This document shows positions 53,635 to 62,882 of a stretch of 64,000 nucleotides of DNA, in pieces (the stretch's first letter is position 1; each line of letters begins with the position of its first letter). The stretch lies in contig NZ_FNMV01000006.1 of the NCBI RefSeq assembly GCF_900106645.1, forward strand, positions 124,001 through 188,000, written 5' to 3'. Under the pieces are notes generated by a model that had not been told where the DNA came from, did not search any database, and saw only the letters and a list, made by a program, of their open reading frames with translations. Source of the stretch: Flavobacterium degerlachei (GTDB taxonomy: Bacteria; Bacteroidota; Bacteroidia; Flavobacteriales; Flavobacteriaceae). The position numbers and the translations under genes are program-made.

Positions 53635-54573
53635 ATGAAAGGACCTTTATTTTATTCAAAAATATTACTCTTTGGAGAATACGGAATTATTCGTGACTCT
53701 AAGGGTTTATCGATTCCTTATAATTTTTATAATGGTGCGTTAAAAAGAGACGAAGATCCTTCTGCAGAAGCAATTGCATCAAATGCAAGTTTGAAGCGTT
53801 TTGCAACATACCTTGAAACATTACAGTCTGAGCAAGCTGACTTGGTCACTTTTGATATCGAAGCATTAAAAAGCGATATTGAAACGGGGATGTATTTTGA
53901 TTCTAGTATTCCACAAGGTTATGGTGTGGGAAGTAGCGGCGCTTTAGTAGCTGCTATTTATGACAAATATGCTCAACACAAAATCACGGTTCTTGAGAAC
54001 CTGACACGCGAAAAATTATTACAATTAAAAAATATATTCTCTCAAATGGAGAGCTTTTTTCATGGAAAAAGTTCTGGTCTTGACCCTTTAAATAGCTATT
54101 TAAGCATTCCTATTTTAATTAATTCCAAAGACAATATTGAAGCAACTGGGATTCCAAATCAAATTTTGGATGGTAAAGGCGCTGTCTTTTTGTTAGATTC
54201 TGGAATTGTAGGAGAAACAGCACCAATGGTTACCATTTTTATGGAAAACCTAAAAGACAAGGGTTTCCGTAGTATGCTGAAAAATCAGTTTGTAAAATAT
54301 ACTGACGCCTGTGTTGAGAATTTCCTTGGTGGTGACATGAAGTCTTTGTTCATGAATACTAAAAAATTATCAAAGGTAGTTTTGAATAATTTCAAGCCAA
54401 TGATTCCAGAGCAATTTCACGCTATTTGGCAAAAAGGAATTGACACTAACGATTATTATTTAAAATTATGTGGCTCTGGCGGCGGTGGCTATATCCTAGG
54501 TTTTACCGAAGATTTAGAACGCGCAAAAGCTTCCTTGAAAGATTATAAATTAGAAGTTGTTTACCAATTCTAA
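53635..54573 (+). CDS. mvk: mevalonate kinase-type GHMP kinase
   Basis: A 312-residue GHMP kinase. The N-terminal YSKILLFGEYGIIRDSKGLSIP is the substrate-binding region; the ATP loop is PQGYGVGSSGALVAAIYDKY; ESFFHGKSSGLDPLNSY carries the catalytic Asp; LCGSGGGGYILGFTE is motif 3. It phosphorylates mevalonate, an upstream step of the same pathway as mvaD. Its ATG lies only 2 nt after the right repeat of the S23 insert, so its natural leader has been replaced or shortened. The gene is followed by a terminator. Confidence 0.87.
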   Translation: MKGPLFYSKILLFGEYGIIRDSKGLSIPYNFYNGALKRDEDPSAEAIASNASLKRFATYLETLQSEQADLVTFDIEALKSDIETGMYFDSSIPQGYGVGSSGALVAAIYDKYAQHKITVLENLTREKLLQLKNIFSQMESFFHGKSSGLDPLNSYLSIPILINSKDNIEATGIPNQILDGKGAVFLLDSGIVGETAPMVTIFMENLKDKGFRSMLKNQFVKYTDACVENFLGGDMKSLFMNTKKLSKVVLNNFKPMIPEQFHAIWQKGIDTNDYYLKLCGSGGGGYILGFTEDLERAKASLKDYKLEVVYQF

Positions 54574-54594
54574 TTGAACATAAAAAATAAATTT

Positions 54595-54634
54595 AAAGCT
54601 TAAAATTCGTTGTGATTTTAAGCTTTATTATTTT
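54595..54634 (+). terminator. hairpin after mevalonate kinase
   Basis: AAAGCTTAAAAT (54595-54606) pairs perfectly with ATTTTAAGCTTT (54615-54626) around an 8-nt loop, followed by ATTATTTT. It ends 9 nt before the next start codon. Confidence 0.7.
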
Positions 54635-54642
54635 AAAAAAGT

Positions 54643-55602
54643 ATGGCATTAAGCAGAAAGTCTAGGCTTTTATTGATGAAGATAGTTAGTTTGTTCTCCG
54701 TAGTAAGAGGATATAATATCCCTATCATCATACTAGCACAATACCTTTCAGCCATTTTTATTCTGGCACCAGAGAAAAGAGCCATAGCTATTATATTAGA
54801 TTTTAATTTGTTCCTCCTTGTATTTGCTTCAGCAATTACCATTGCATCTGGTTATATCATTAATAACTTTTATGACAGCCAGAAAGATTTAATCAATCGA
54901 CCTAACAAATCAATGTTAGACCGATTAGTTAGTCAATCCACTAAGCTAAAGGTGTATTTTACTTTAAACTTTATAGCCGTACTATTGGCATTTTTTGCTT
55001 CCTGGCAGGCTTTTATATTCTTTTCAGGTTATATATTTTTAATATGGTTTTACTCCCATAAAATTAAAAAATACGCTGTCGTAGGTAATTTAACTGCAAC
55101 GTTGATGGCGGTAATTCCGTTTTTCGCCATTTTATTACACTATTACTACAACCTTAGTTTTGAAGAAATTGAAAATTACAAAGGTCATTTTGCTGTGATT
55201 TTTTCACATGCTTGTTTTTTGTTTTTACTATTGCTTATTCGGGAAATGATTAAGGACTTAGAAAACTTAAAAGGAGATTTAGCGAATAATTATCAAACCA
55301 TACCCATTCGTTTTGGAGAGCGAGTTTCTAAAAAAATCATCACGACCTTAACGATATTAACGATATTTCCTGTTTATCTTTTGATTGACATCTATGATGT
55401 AGGTTATATGGACATCTATTTTTATGCTTGCATGATTATCTTGATTTTCTTTTTGCTTTATTTATGGAAAGCCGAAAAGAAAGAACAGTATCTATTGCTT
55501 CATAATATTTTAAAATTCCTTATTGTAGCTGGTGTTTTTTGCATTGTACTTATCAATCCATCCGTATTATGGAATGGAAAAAAACTTCTGCTTCTTATTT
55601 AA
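54643..55602 (+). CDS. UbiA-family prenyltransferase
   Basis: A 319-residue membrane enzyme with about eight helices. The first Asp-rich motif NNFYDSQKDLINRP places Asp78 and Asp82 for magnesium-diphosphate binding; the second is in REMIKDLENLKGDLANNYQT. It transfers a prenyl group to an acceptor. In this family the short loop pattern fits geranylgeranylglycerol-phosphate synthase-like (UbiA) proteins common in Flavobacteria, but menaquinone or heme O synthesis cannot be excluded. It follows the mevalonate genes that supply its substrate, after a hairpin. Confidence 0.85.
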   Translation: MALSRKSRLLLMKIVSLFSVVRGYNIPIIILAQYLSAIFILAPEKRAIAIILDFNLFLLVFASAITIASGYIINNFYDSQKDLINRPNKSMLDRLVSQSTKLKVYFTLNFIAVLLAFFASWQAFIFFSGYIFLIWFYSHKIKKYAVVGNLTATLMAVIPFFAILLHYYYNLSFEEIENYKGHFAVIFSHACFLFLLLLIREMIKDLENLKGDLANNYQTIPIRFGERVSKKIITTLTILTIFPVYLLIDIYDVGYMDIYFYACMIILIFFLLYLWKAEKKEQYLLLHNILKFLIVAGVFCIVLINPSVLWNGKKLLLLI

Positions 55603-55639
55603 ACGAAATATTCGAGAAGCACTAAATCATCTCACTTAC

Positions 55640-55710
55640 TTAGCCCCGATTACAACGACATCCTTTTACTTTTTGCTGCAAAAAGTAAAAGATAGAGTGG
55701 AAAGCGGGAC
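55640..55710. ncRNA. candidate structured intergenic element
   Basis: A long hairpin: CTTTTACTTTTTG (55663-55675) pairs perfectly with CAAAAAGTAAAAG (55679-55691) around CTG, extended by AT/AT across a bulge. CCCG (55645-55648) and CGGG (55705-55708) can close an outer stem. The sequence AGCCCCGATTACAACGACAT ... GTGGAAAGCGGGAC resembles, from memory, an intergenic element recurring in Flavobacterium genomes. The 245-bp gap around it (55603-55847) holds no gene. Whether it is an RNA, a DNA repeat or a terminator-like element is open. Confidence 0.45.
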
Positions 55711-55821
55711 ATCGAAGATTCAGCGTAGCTAAAAAGCTCCAAAAAAACAAAACAACAACCTATTAGATAGCTAGTTATCGTTTTATAATTAGCAAATATC
55801 AATTAGCAACTATATAAATAC

Positions 55822-55829
55822 TATCTTTG
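55822..55829 (+). promoter_or_regulatory. -7 element of the pseudouridine synthase gene
   Basis: TATCTTTG, a full TAnnTTTG match, 18 nt ahead of the start codon, the same spacing as at mvaD. The upstream TTG is absent or degenerate (TTA). Confidence 0.5.
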
Positions 55830-55847
55830 CACAAATTATAGAATATT

Positions 55848-56756
55848 ATGAATAATAAGGAAGGCAATAATAAAAAAAGCGGTGCTAGACCAACAAGTTC
55901 TAGACCTAGCTCGAATAAGCCAAAACCTGCGATGCAAAAAAGGGCACAAGGGCCTAAAAAAGCAAAAATAAATACTAAGGTTGCAGAAGTTGTTACTGAT
56001 AAAGTGGAGAAAAAACCGAATCAGGCACCAAAAAGACCAAAAGTAAAAGATGAAATTCGTCTTAATAAATATATCGCCAATTCTGGTGCTTGCTCAAGAC
56101 GTGACGCAGATATTTACATTACATCAGGTAACGTAAAAGTAAATGGAATTCCAGTTGTTGAAATGGGATACATGGTAAAACCAGGGGATGTGGTAAATTT
56201 TGACGGAGCAGTTTTGACTCCGGAGAAAAAAGTTTACATCTTATTGAACAAGCCTAAAAACTTTACAACGGCACTTGATGAAGGTCAAGAATACCGTAAT
56301 GTAATGGAGTTAGTTCGTGGATCAACCAATGCAAAAATTGGAGCTATTGGTAGAATGGACAAAAACACTACAGGTCTGTTATTGTTTACAAACGATACTG
56401 ATATGATCCGTAAGTTTACATTACCAAGTCAAAAATCATCTAAAATCTATCAAGTTTCATTAGACAAAAACTTGAAATTTGAAGATTTAGAAAAAATAAA
56501 CAAAGGTCTTACTCTTGATGGGCATAGAGTTTTTGTTGAAGATGTAAGTTACATTGAAGGAGAAGCTAAAAGTGAAATTGGTTTGAAATTAAGATCTTCA
56601 AACGTAAAAGTAGTTCGTTCTATTTTTGAGCACTTTAGTTATGATGTTTTGAGAATTGACAGAGTTGCTTTTGCAGGTTTGACTAAAAAGAATTTACCTC
56701 GAGGAAACTGGAGAATGCTTACAGACCAAGAGATTATCAATTTGAAGAACGTTTAA
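55848..56756 (+). CDS. rluB: RsuA/RluB-family pseudouridine synthase
   Basis: A 302-residue RNA-modifying enzyme. The first 70 residues are a lysine/proline-rich, disordered extension. An S4 domain follows (IRLNKYIANSGACSRRDADI, about 72-120), then the catalytic domain with Asp171 in GRMDKNTTGLLLFTND and the closing KVVRSIFEHFSYDVLRIDRV plus LPRGNWRML. It makes pseudouridine in rRNA; whether the target is the 16S (RsuA) or 23S (RluB) site is not certain. It stands alone between a structured intergenic element and a terminator. Confidence 0.9.
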   Translation: MNNKEGNNKKSGARPTSSRPSSNKPKPAMQKRAQGPKKAKINTKVAEVVTDKVEKKPNQAPKRPKVKDEIRLNKYIANSGACSRRDADIYITSGNVKVNGIPVVEMGYMVKPGDVVNFDGAVLTPEKKVYILLNKPKNFTTALDEGQEYRNVMELVRGSTNAKIGAIGRMDKNTTGLLLFTNDTDMIRKFTLPSQKSSKIYQVSLDKNLKFEDLEKINKGLTLDGHRVFVEDVSYIEGEAKSEIGLKLRSSNVKVVRSIFEHFSYDVLRIDRVAFAGLTKKNLPRGNWRMLTDQEIINLKNV

Positions 56757-56778
56757 AATTCATTGAAATCATAAAATT

Positions 56779-56814
56779 AAAATCCCTTTTGCGTAAGCGA
56801 AATGGGATTTTTTT
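56779..56814 (+). terminator. terminator of the pseudouridine synthase gene
   Basis: AAAATCCC (56779-56786) pairs with GGGATTTT (56804-56811), and part of TTTTGC with GCGAAA inside; a T run follows. Confidence 0.75.
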
Positions 56815-56835
56815 AATTAAAACCCCAAAAATAAC

Positions 56836-57198
56836 ATGACTCCTGAAAAACTGCAATCGATCGCTTTCAAATGGTTTGAGACTTTCAACAATAAAGAGCT
56901 AGAGAAGCTTTTATCCTTATATGACGACGATGCAGCGCATTTTAGCCCAAAATTAAAAATACACAAACCAGAAACAAATGGCTTTGTAACTGGCAAACAG
57001 GCGTTACGCGAATGGTGGCAAGATGCTTTTGATCGATTACCGAGTTTAAACTACAAAGTAACCTCGCTTACCGCAAATGGAGATCGAGTTTTTATGGAAT
57101 ACATAAGAACGGTAGACAATGAAGAGGAAATGCTTGTTGCTGAAGTTTTAGACATTAGAGAAGACAAAATCGTTGCTTCCCGCGTATATCATGGATAA
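56836..57198 (+). CDS. NTF2-like (SnoaL) protein
   Basis: A 120-residue soluble protein with the NTF2-like cone fold: helix (FKWFETFNNKELEKLLSLYD), DDDAAHFSPKL, GKQALREWWQDAFDRLPSL and closing strands ending in VYHG. The family includes isomerases, hydratases and binding proteins; no catalytic residue is diagnostic here. The gene is monocistronic between a terminator and the DUF885 lipoprotein gene. Confidence 0.8.
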   Translation: MTPEKLQSIAFKWFETFNNKELEKLLSLYDDDAAHFSPKLKIHKPETNGFVTGKQALREWWQDAFDRLPSLNYKVTSLTANGDRVFMEYIRTVDNEEEMLVAEVLDIREDKIVASRVYHG

Positions 57199-57248
57199 GA
57201 TTCTAGAATAAAACTATATTAGCTTTACTAACAACCAAACTAAACCTT

Positions 57249-59006
57249 ATGAAAAAAACTCCTGTTGTTTTAATTGCCATTCTTGTTTCTATACTGGTAG
57301 TAAACTGTAAGTCAAAAGAACAAGATTTCACTAGTATAACAAAAAGTTATTTTGACGATAAAAATGCGCTGGATCCGTTGAGTGCAACACAAAATGGTCA
57401 AAACGAATACAACGACCAATTGCAGTTTGAAATGACTGATAGTTTTAGAAAAGCGCAACTTGATTTTTTTAAAAAATATGAAACGACCTTATCTTCAATA
57501 GATGAAAGTCAACTTTCTGAAGAAGAGAAAAACAGTTACGAAATCATAAAATGGGAAGTTGAAGTTGGAAAAGAATTATTAAAACAGCCAACTAATCTAA
57601 TGCCTATCCATCAATTTTGGGGAACTCATTTGACAATGGGTCAATATGCAGGCGGAACAAGTGGACAGCCGTTTAAAACTGAAAAAGATTACACCAATTT
57701 CCTGAAAAGAATGGATACCTATAGTGTTTGGATTGATTCGGCTATGGTTTATATGAAAAAAGGAATTGAAAACGGAGCTGTATTACCAAAATCATTAACG
57801 GAGAAAGTGATTCCACAATTTGCTGAAATGGCAACTCCCAATATAGAAGACAATTTATTTTATTCATCTATAAAATTAATGCCTGCTACTTTTTCTGATC
57901 AAGTAAAGAAAGATATTACTGCAAAATATACTGCGACAATCAATGATAAATTGATTCCGCAATATAAAAAAATGTCTGATTTCCTTAAAAACGAATACTT
58001 GCCTGCTTCAAGAAAAACAAGCGGAATAGGGAATTTAGCTTTCGGAAAAGAATTGTATGCCGCTTACGTAAAACAATGGACTACTACAGAAATGACTCCA
58101 TCAGAAATTCATGACTTAGGTTTAAAAGAAGTAGCACGCATCAATTCTGAAATGGAAAAGGTAAAAACGCAAGTTGGTTTTAAAGGAACTCTTATGGAGT
58201 TTTTTGATTATGTAAGAAACAAACCGGAATTAAAGCCTTTCAAAAAACCGGAGGATGTTATTGCTAATTTTGAAAGAATCCATAGTATCATCAAACCAAA
58301 CGTAGACAAATTATTTTCTTTACAACCCAAAACAAAATTTGAGATCAGAAGAACTGAAGCATTCAGAGAAAAAACAGCTAGTGCAGAATACAGTCAAGGA
58401 ACAGCAGATGGCTCCCGTCCTGGTGTTTTTTATGTTCCCATTCCAGACGTAAAAGAATACAATATGTATGGCGACGAAGATTTGTTTTTACATGAAGCTA
58501 TTCCAGGACATCATTTCCAAATTTCACTACAACAAGAAAACACTTCATTGCCCGACTTTAGAAAATACAATTGGTTTGGAGCTTATGGTGAAGGTTGGGC
58601 TTTGTACACAGAGAGCTTAGGGAAGGAATTAGGCTTATATAAAGATCCGTATCAGTACTTTGGTATGTTAGGAAACGAAATGCATCGCGCAGTAAGACTA
58701 GTCGTTGATACTGGATTACATAGTAAAGGATGGACAAGAGAGCAAGCTATCAAATATTCCCTAGAAAATGAAGCCGAGAGTGAAGCAAGTATCACTACCG
58801 AAATTGAGCGCTATATGGCTATTCCTGGACAAGCATTGTCATACAAAATAGGACAATTGAAAATCATGGAGTTGCGTAAAAGAGCACAAGACAAAATGGG
58901 TGATAAATTTGACATCAAAAAATTCCATGAAATAGTACTAGAGTCTGGTGTGATGCCATTGGCTTTATTAGAGAAAAAAATTGATGTTTGGATTGCAGAA
59001 AAATAG
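57249..59006 (+). CDS. DUF885 lipoprotein, probable zinc metallopeptidase
   Basis: A 585-residue lipoprotein with lipobox VVNC (Cys about 20). The DUF885 hallmark HEAIPGHHFQ starts at His415 with Glu416; the second-zinc-ligand region is NEAESEASITTEIERYMAIPGQALSYKIG. YSQGTADGSRPGVFYVPI and WFGAYGEGWALYTESLG are further family blocks. It is predicted to be a periplasmic or surface zinc peptidase of gluzincin type. Substrate unknown. It is followed by a strong terminator. Confidence 0.88.
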   Translation: MKKTPVVLIAILVSILVVNCKSKEQDFTSITKSYFDDKNALDPLSATQNGQNEYNDQLQFEMTDSFRKAQLDFFKKYETTLSSIDESQLSEEEKNSYEIIKWEVEVGKELLKQPTNLMPIHQFWGTHLTMGQYAGGTSGQPFKTEKDYTNFLKRMDTYSVWIDSAMVYMKKGIENGAVLPKSLTEKVIPQFAEMATPNIEDNLFYSSIKLMPATFSDQVKKDITAKYTATINDKLIPQYKKMSDFLKNEYLPASRKTSGIGNLAFGKELYAAYVKQWTTTEMTPSEIHDLGLKEVARINSEMEKVKTQVGFKGTLMEFFDYVRNKPELKPFKKPEDVIANFERIHSIIKPNVDKLFSLQPKTKFEIRRTEAFREKTASAEYSQGTADGSRPGVFYVPIPDVKEYNMYGDEDLFLHEAIPGHHFQISLQQENTSLPDFRKYNWFGAYGEGWALYTESLGKELGLYKDPYQYFGMLGNEMHRAVRLVVDTGLHSKGWTREQAIKYSLENEAESEASITTEIERYMAIPGQALSYKIGQLKIMELRKRAQDKMGDKFDIKKFHEIVLESGVMPLALLEKKIDVWIAEK

Positions 59007-59037
59007 TTCGAATTTATATTCTAACACAATAATAAGG

Positions 59038-59069
59038 AGTCTCATTGTATAATCAATGAGACTTTTTTT
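59038..59069 (+). terminator. terminator of the DUF885 gene
   Basis: AGTCTCATTG (59038-59047) pairs with CAATGAGACT (59054-59063) around TATAAT, followed by seven T in total. The rest of the gap up to 59288 shows no gene. Confidence 0.88.
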
Positions 59070-59288
59070 ATACTTAAGAAATTCAAAACAAGACCATTTG
59101 CAAGATGTAGATTCGAATAAAAACCGTTTGCGAAATATAAAAACGAAAACGTTAAAGTTCATTAAAACAACAACTAATATGCAGTAAAATAATCATTAGC
59201 TTAAAAAAACAACTACTTTTAAAAATACTAATTAAGAAAGTAATCCTTTTTTTTAGAAGTTATAAACTACCCAAAACCAACCAAAAAA

Positions 59289-61547
59289 ATGAAAAAAATA
59301 ATTTTACAGCTATTTGTACTTTCACTATTTTCAAGCGCTGCTTTTAGTCAAAGTTCGAAAGCAGAAATTGACAAAAAAGTTTCTGAGTTACTTTCAAAAA
59401 TGACTACCGAAGAAAAAATAGGTCAGATGACTCAGATCACTGTGACTAATTTTGAAGCAAAGGGAAAACCCGGTGTCTTTGACATGGTAAAATTAAAAGA
59501 AGCAATCCAGAATTATCATATTGGCTCTATTTTAAATGTTCCAAATCCTGGGGCGCCAACTATTCAAAGATGGAAAGAAGTAATCACAACAATTAATAAC
59601 GAATCAAATAAAACGAGATTAAAAATCCCTGTTTTATATGGTATTGACGCCATTCACGGTTCTAGTTATACTTTAGGCGCAACCTTATTCCCACAACAAA
59701 TAGGGATGGCAGCAACCTTTAATACGGATTTAGTAAAAAAGGGAGCCGAAATATCAGCTTACGAAACCCGAGCTTCTTCTATTCCATGGGTTTTTTCCCC
59801 AGATTTAGATTTACCTAGAAACCCAGCCTGGTCTAGAACTTGGGAGTCTTTTGGAGAAGATGCATACTTATCAGCCCAAATGGGTGTTGCTATGGTTGAA
59901 GGTTTTGAAGGAAATGATGTTGGCTCTAAATATCATGTAGCTTCTTGCATGAAACATTTTATAGGTTACGGAAGCACCACAACTGGTAAAGACAGAACAC
60001 CTAGTATTATTCCGGAACGCATCCTTAGACAATATGATTTGACTATTTATCAAGCTGCGATTAAAGCCGGTTCAAAAAGCATCATGGTAAGTTCTGGTGA
60101 AATAAACGGTACTCCGGTTCATGCCAGTAAGCATTTAATCACTGACATCTTAAAAAACGAATTGGGATTCGACGGAGTTGTAGTTACGGATTGGAAAGAC
60201 ATTATATACCTATACACGAGACATAAAGTTGCCGAAAACAATAGAGATGCTGTAAAAATATCTGTAATGGCAGGAATTGACATGAGTATGGTTCCTGAGG
60301 ATTACACCTTTTATAATGACTTATTGGATTTAGTCAACAAAGGAGAAGTACCGATGTCTCGAATTGACGATGCTGTTTCAAGAATCTTAAAAATGAAATT
60401 TGAAGTTAATTTATTTCAAAACAACATCGCAGATTTGAAAGATTACCCAAAATTTGGATCTCAAGAATTTATTGATGTTGCTTATAATTCAGCAGCAGAA
60501 TCTATTACTTTATTAAAGAACAAAAATGAAATTTTACCTTTAAATAAAAGTGAAAAAATCTTAGTTACTGGTCCTACTGCAAATAGTATGAAATCACTAA
60601 ATGGAGGATGGACGTATACTTGGCAAGGTGAAAATGCTGATGTTTTGGCTGCCGACAAGTTCACCATTCTGGAAGCACTGCAAAACAAGATAGGCAAAGC
60701 AAATGTCCTTTATACAAAAGGAGCCGATTTAGCGGTTGAAGATGATCTTGAAATTCAAAAAGCGGTTGAACTTGCTAAGGATGCATCAAAAATAATCTTA
60801 TGCCTAGGCGAAAAAAATTATACGGAAACTCCTGGAGACATCAGTAATTTATTCATTAGCAAATCACAAATAAAGCTGGCCTTGGCTTTATCAAAACTGA
60901 ACAAACCTATTGTTCTAGTTTTAAATGAAGGACGTCCTAGACTAATAAGTGACTTTGAAGATAAAATGAATGCAGTAATTCAATGCTACTTACCAGGAAA
61001 TGAAGGTGCCAGAGCTTTAGCAGATATTCTTTATGGTGATGTAAACCCGAGTGGAAGATTACCTTACAACTACCCTAGATTCCCAAATTCATTAGAAAAA
61101 TACAATCGAAAATACACAGAAAGCCTAGGTGATGAAGAACAAAACGACGACGCTCAATACGAGAAAAGCTATTCTCCACAATTTGAATTTGGATCTGGCT
61201 TGTCTTATACAACATTTGCTTATTCTAATCTAAACATTGACAAATCAGAAATAAACAATACCGATAACATAACGGTAACTGTTGAAGTGAAAAACATTGG
61301 TGAAACTGCTGGAAAAGAGGCCGTTTTACTTTATTTGTCTGACAAAGTTGCCAGTATCACACCTGAGGTTAAAGCATTGAAACGTTTTGCAAAGATATCC
61401 TTGGCGCCAAATGAGTCCAAAACGATTACTTTTGTTTTGAACCAAAAAGACTTACGATTTGTAGGTAATGATTTGAAATGGATTGCAGAAAACGGAACTT
61501 TTAAAGTTCAAATTGCCACTCTTACTAAAGAGTTTGTGTTGAAATAG
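59289..61547 (+). CDS. bglX: GH3 beta-glucosidase
   Basis: A 752-residue secreted enzyme; the signal peptide ends SSAAFSQ. The GH3 N-terminal barrel has LYGIDAIHGSSYTLGATLFPQQIGMAA, FSPDLDLPRNPAWSRTWESFGEDAYL and the nucleophile Asp301 in VVVTDWKDI. The second domain includes LNGGWTYTWQGE and LGEKNYTETPGDI. A C-terminal fibronectin III-like domain (about 660-750) ends the protein. It removes glucose from beta-glucosides or oligosaccharides in the periplasm. The gene is monocistronic, flanked by terminators. It is not obviously linked to the alpha-glucan locus. Confidence 0.93.
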   Translation: MKKIILQLFVLSLFSSAAFSQSSKAEIDKKVSELLSKMTTEEKIGQMTQITVTNFEAKGKPGVFDMVKLKEAIQNYHIGSILNVPNPGAPTIQRWKEVITTINNESNKTRLKIPVLYGIDAIHGSSYTLGATLFPQQIGMAATFNTDLVKKGAEISAYETRASSIPWVFSPDLDLPRNPAWSRTWESFGEDAYLSAQMGVAMVEGFEGNDVGSKYHVASCMKHFIGYGSTTTGKDRTPSIIPERILRQYDLTIYQAAIKAGSKSIMVSSGEINGTPVHASKHLITDILKNELGFDGVVVTDWKDIIYLYTRHKVAENNRDAVKISVMAGIDMSMVPEDYTFYNDLLDLVNKGEVPMSRIDDAVSRILKMKFEVNLFQNNIADLKDYPKFGSQEFIDVAYNSAAESITLLKNKNEILPLNKSEKILVTGPTANSMKSLNGGWTYTWQGENADVLAADKFTILEALQNKIGKANVLYTKGADLAVEDDLEIQKAVELAKDASKIILCLGEKNYTETPGDISNLFISKSQIKLALALSKLNKPIVLVLNEGRPRLISDFEDKMNAVIQCYLPGNEGARALADILYGDVNPSGRLPYNYPRFPNSLEKYNRKYTESLGDEEQNDDAQYEKSYSPQFEFGSGLSYTTFAYSNLNIDKSEINNTDNITVTVEVKNIGETAGKEAVLLYLSDKVASITPEVKALKRFAKISLAPNESKTITFVLNQKDLRFVGNDLKWIAENGTFKVQIATLTKEFVLK

Positions 61548-61567
61548 AAAATCAATTACAGTATATT

Positions 61568-61605
61568 AAAAAGGGATTGCAAATTAAAATTTGCAATCCC
61601 TTTTT
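61568..61605 (+). terminator. terminator of the GH3 gene
   Basis: An almost perfect 38-nt palindrome: AAAAAGGGATTGCAAATT (61568-61585) pairs with AATTTGCAATCCCTTTTT (61588-61605), with a small A-rich turn. Confidence 0.92.
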
Positions 61606-61715
61606 CTGTTTTTTCAACAAACTTACTCTAATCAATACACCAACGTTTGAATAGTATGCGGAGGAATTACAACTGCTGCCAACAAATAGGTAAAATACCG
61701 ATTTGTTACAATTAT

Positions 61716-61877
61716 TTATTCATCTATTACCATATTAGCATGCAGTCCTGCAAAACAACAATTAACCACATCGTTTAGCATAATCTTTTCACCTAAAAAA
61801 AAGCTCCAGACTGTTGCCGCTAAAAATCTAGAAAAATATGCTAATTTTATAGTATCGATTTCATTACAATAATTACT
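61716..61877 (-). pseudogene. possible remnant of an EamA/DMT-type transporter
   Basis: In the 374-bp gap between the GH3 and cytochrome genes, the minus strand is open for 53 codons without a start. The translation contains YFSRFLAATVWSFFLGEK and IMLNDVVNCCFAG, resembling the C-terminal helix pair of EamA transporters (hydrophobic helix, LGEK turn, next helix). It ends at a TAA (61718-61716). No other part of such a gene is visible, so it is either a decayed end or a chance resemblance. The gap otherwise holds only the terminator and an AT-rich leader. Confidence 0.35.
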
Positions 61878-61921
61878 TTACAATAGCTTTTTAACTACTT
61901 TTCGTCATCAAACATTAAACA

Positions 61922-62785
61922 ATGCAAAAATTCAAATATAGATTAATGGTTATTTTGTCGGTAGTAGCTTTGGGCTGTCAAGAAAAAAAGAAACAGACAG
62001 AAGTTTCAACAACTGAGACTTCGATAAATGTTTCGACCAATACTTCTGATTCTTTGACTATCGATTTAGTCGAATTACAAAAAGCTGGAAAATTAAAAAA
62101 AACCATAATTGTCACCGTGGACGAAGATCCCGTTTATCATGGCAAAAAGCGTTACAATGCTATTCCGTTTCCCGAATTGCTTGACGATTATTCTAAAATT
62201 AAAAATTTACAGGCAGATAAATACCAAATTATTTTCGAATGTGAAGATGGCTATAAACCAATGATGCCATTGCAAAAATTCTTATCCGCTAAATCTTTTT
62301 TGGCCATCGGTGATGTTGACGCGCCAAAAGGAGAATCGTGGTCAAAAATCATCAAAGATGGTCATGAAATGAAAGCGGCTCCCTTTTATTTAATCTATCA
62401 GGGAGTATCCTCAAAAGACACCGATTATAAATGGCCATATAATTTAATAAAAGTCCACTTGGTATCTACCATTGAAAATATCTCACTTCTAAATCCGAGA
62501 GACGATGCAACCGCAACAATCGGTTTTGAATTATTTAATAAAAATTGCATAAGTTGTCATGCCATCAATAAAATTGGAGGAAGCATGGGACCCGAACTGA
62601 ATTATCCAAAAAGTGTGACTGAATATTGGAACCAAAACCAATTAAAAAAATTCATACAGAATCCGGCGTCTTTCAGAAACGGAGTAAAAATGCCCACATT
62701 AGCCAACTTGACAGAGAAAGAGATTGAAACCATTGTCTATTATCTAAGCTATATGTCCAATCACAAGCTGCAAAAACCAGAATAG
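61922..62785 (+). CDS. cytochrome c lipoprotein with molybdopterin-oxidoreductase-like domain
   Basis: A 287-residue lipoprotein; lipobox VVALGC (Cys about 19) then an acidic/threonine linker. Residues about 45-185 (VTVDEDPVYHGKKRYNAIPF, IIFECEDGYKPMMPLQKFLS, PFYLIYQG) resemble the molybdopterin-binding oxidoreductase fold without visible cofactor residues. A monohaem cytochrome c domain follows: Cys209, Cys212, His213 in NCISCHAINKIGG, and a likely axial Met in GVKMPTLANLT. It probably carries electrons in the periplasm. It precedes the chromate transporter by 97 bp on the same strand; a functional link is possible but unproven. Confidence 0.85.
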   Translation: MQKFKYRLMVILSVVALGCQEKKKQTEVSTTETSINVSTNTSDSLTIDLVELQKAGKLKKTIIVTVDEDPVYHGKKRYNAIPFPELLDDYSKIKNLQADKYQIIFECEDGYKPMMPLQKFLSAKSFLAIGDVDAPKGESWSKIIKDGHEMKAAPFYLIYQGVSSKDTDYKWPYNLIKVHLVSTIENISLLNPRDDATATIGFELFNKNCISCHAINKIGGSMGPELNYPKSVTEYWNQNQLKKFIQNPASFRNGVKMPTLANLTEKEIETIVYYLSYMSNHKLQKPE

Positions 62786-62882
62786 ATCTTAAAAACAAAA
62801 TTTCATAAAATCTTAATTAAAAAACGAAGAGAAAGTTTAATTAATAATTATTTTAGCCGAAAAAGACAAAACGACAACCTTA

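Noticed and set aside
55532..55732. Small gene overlapping the end of the UbiA gene
   Set aside because: It runs through the structured intergenic element out of frame with the UbiA gene and has no recognisable features.
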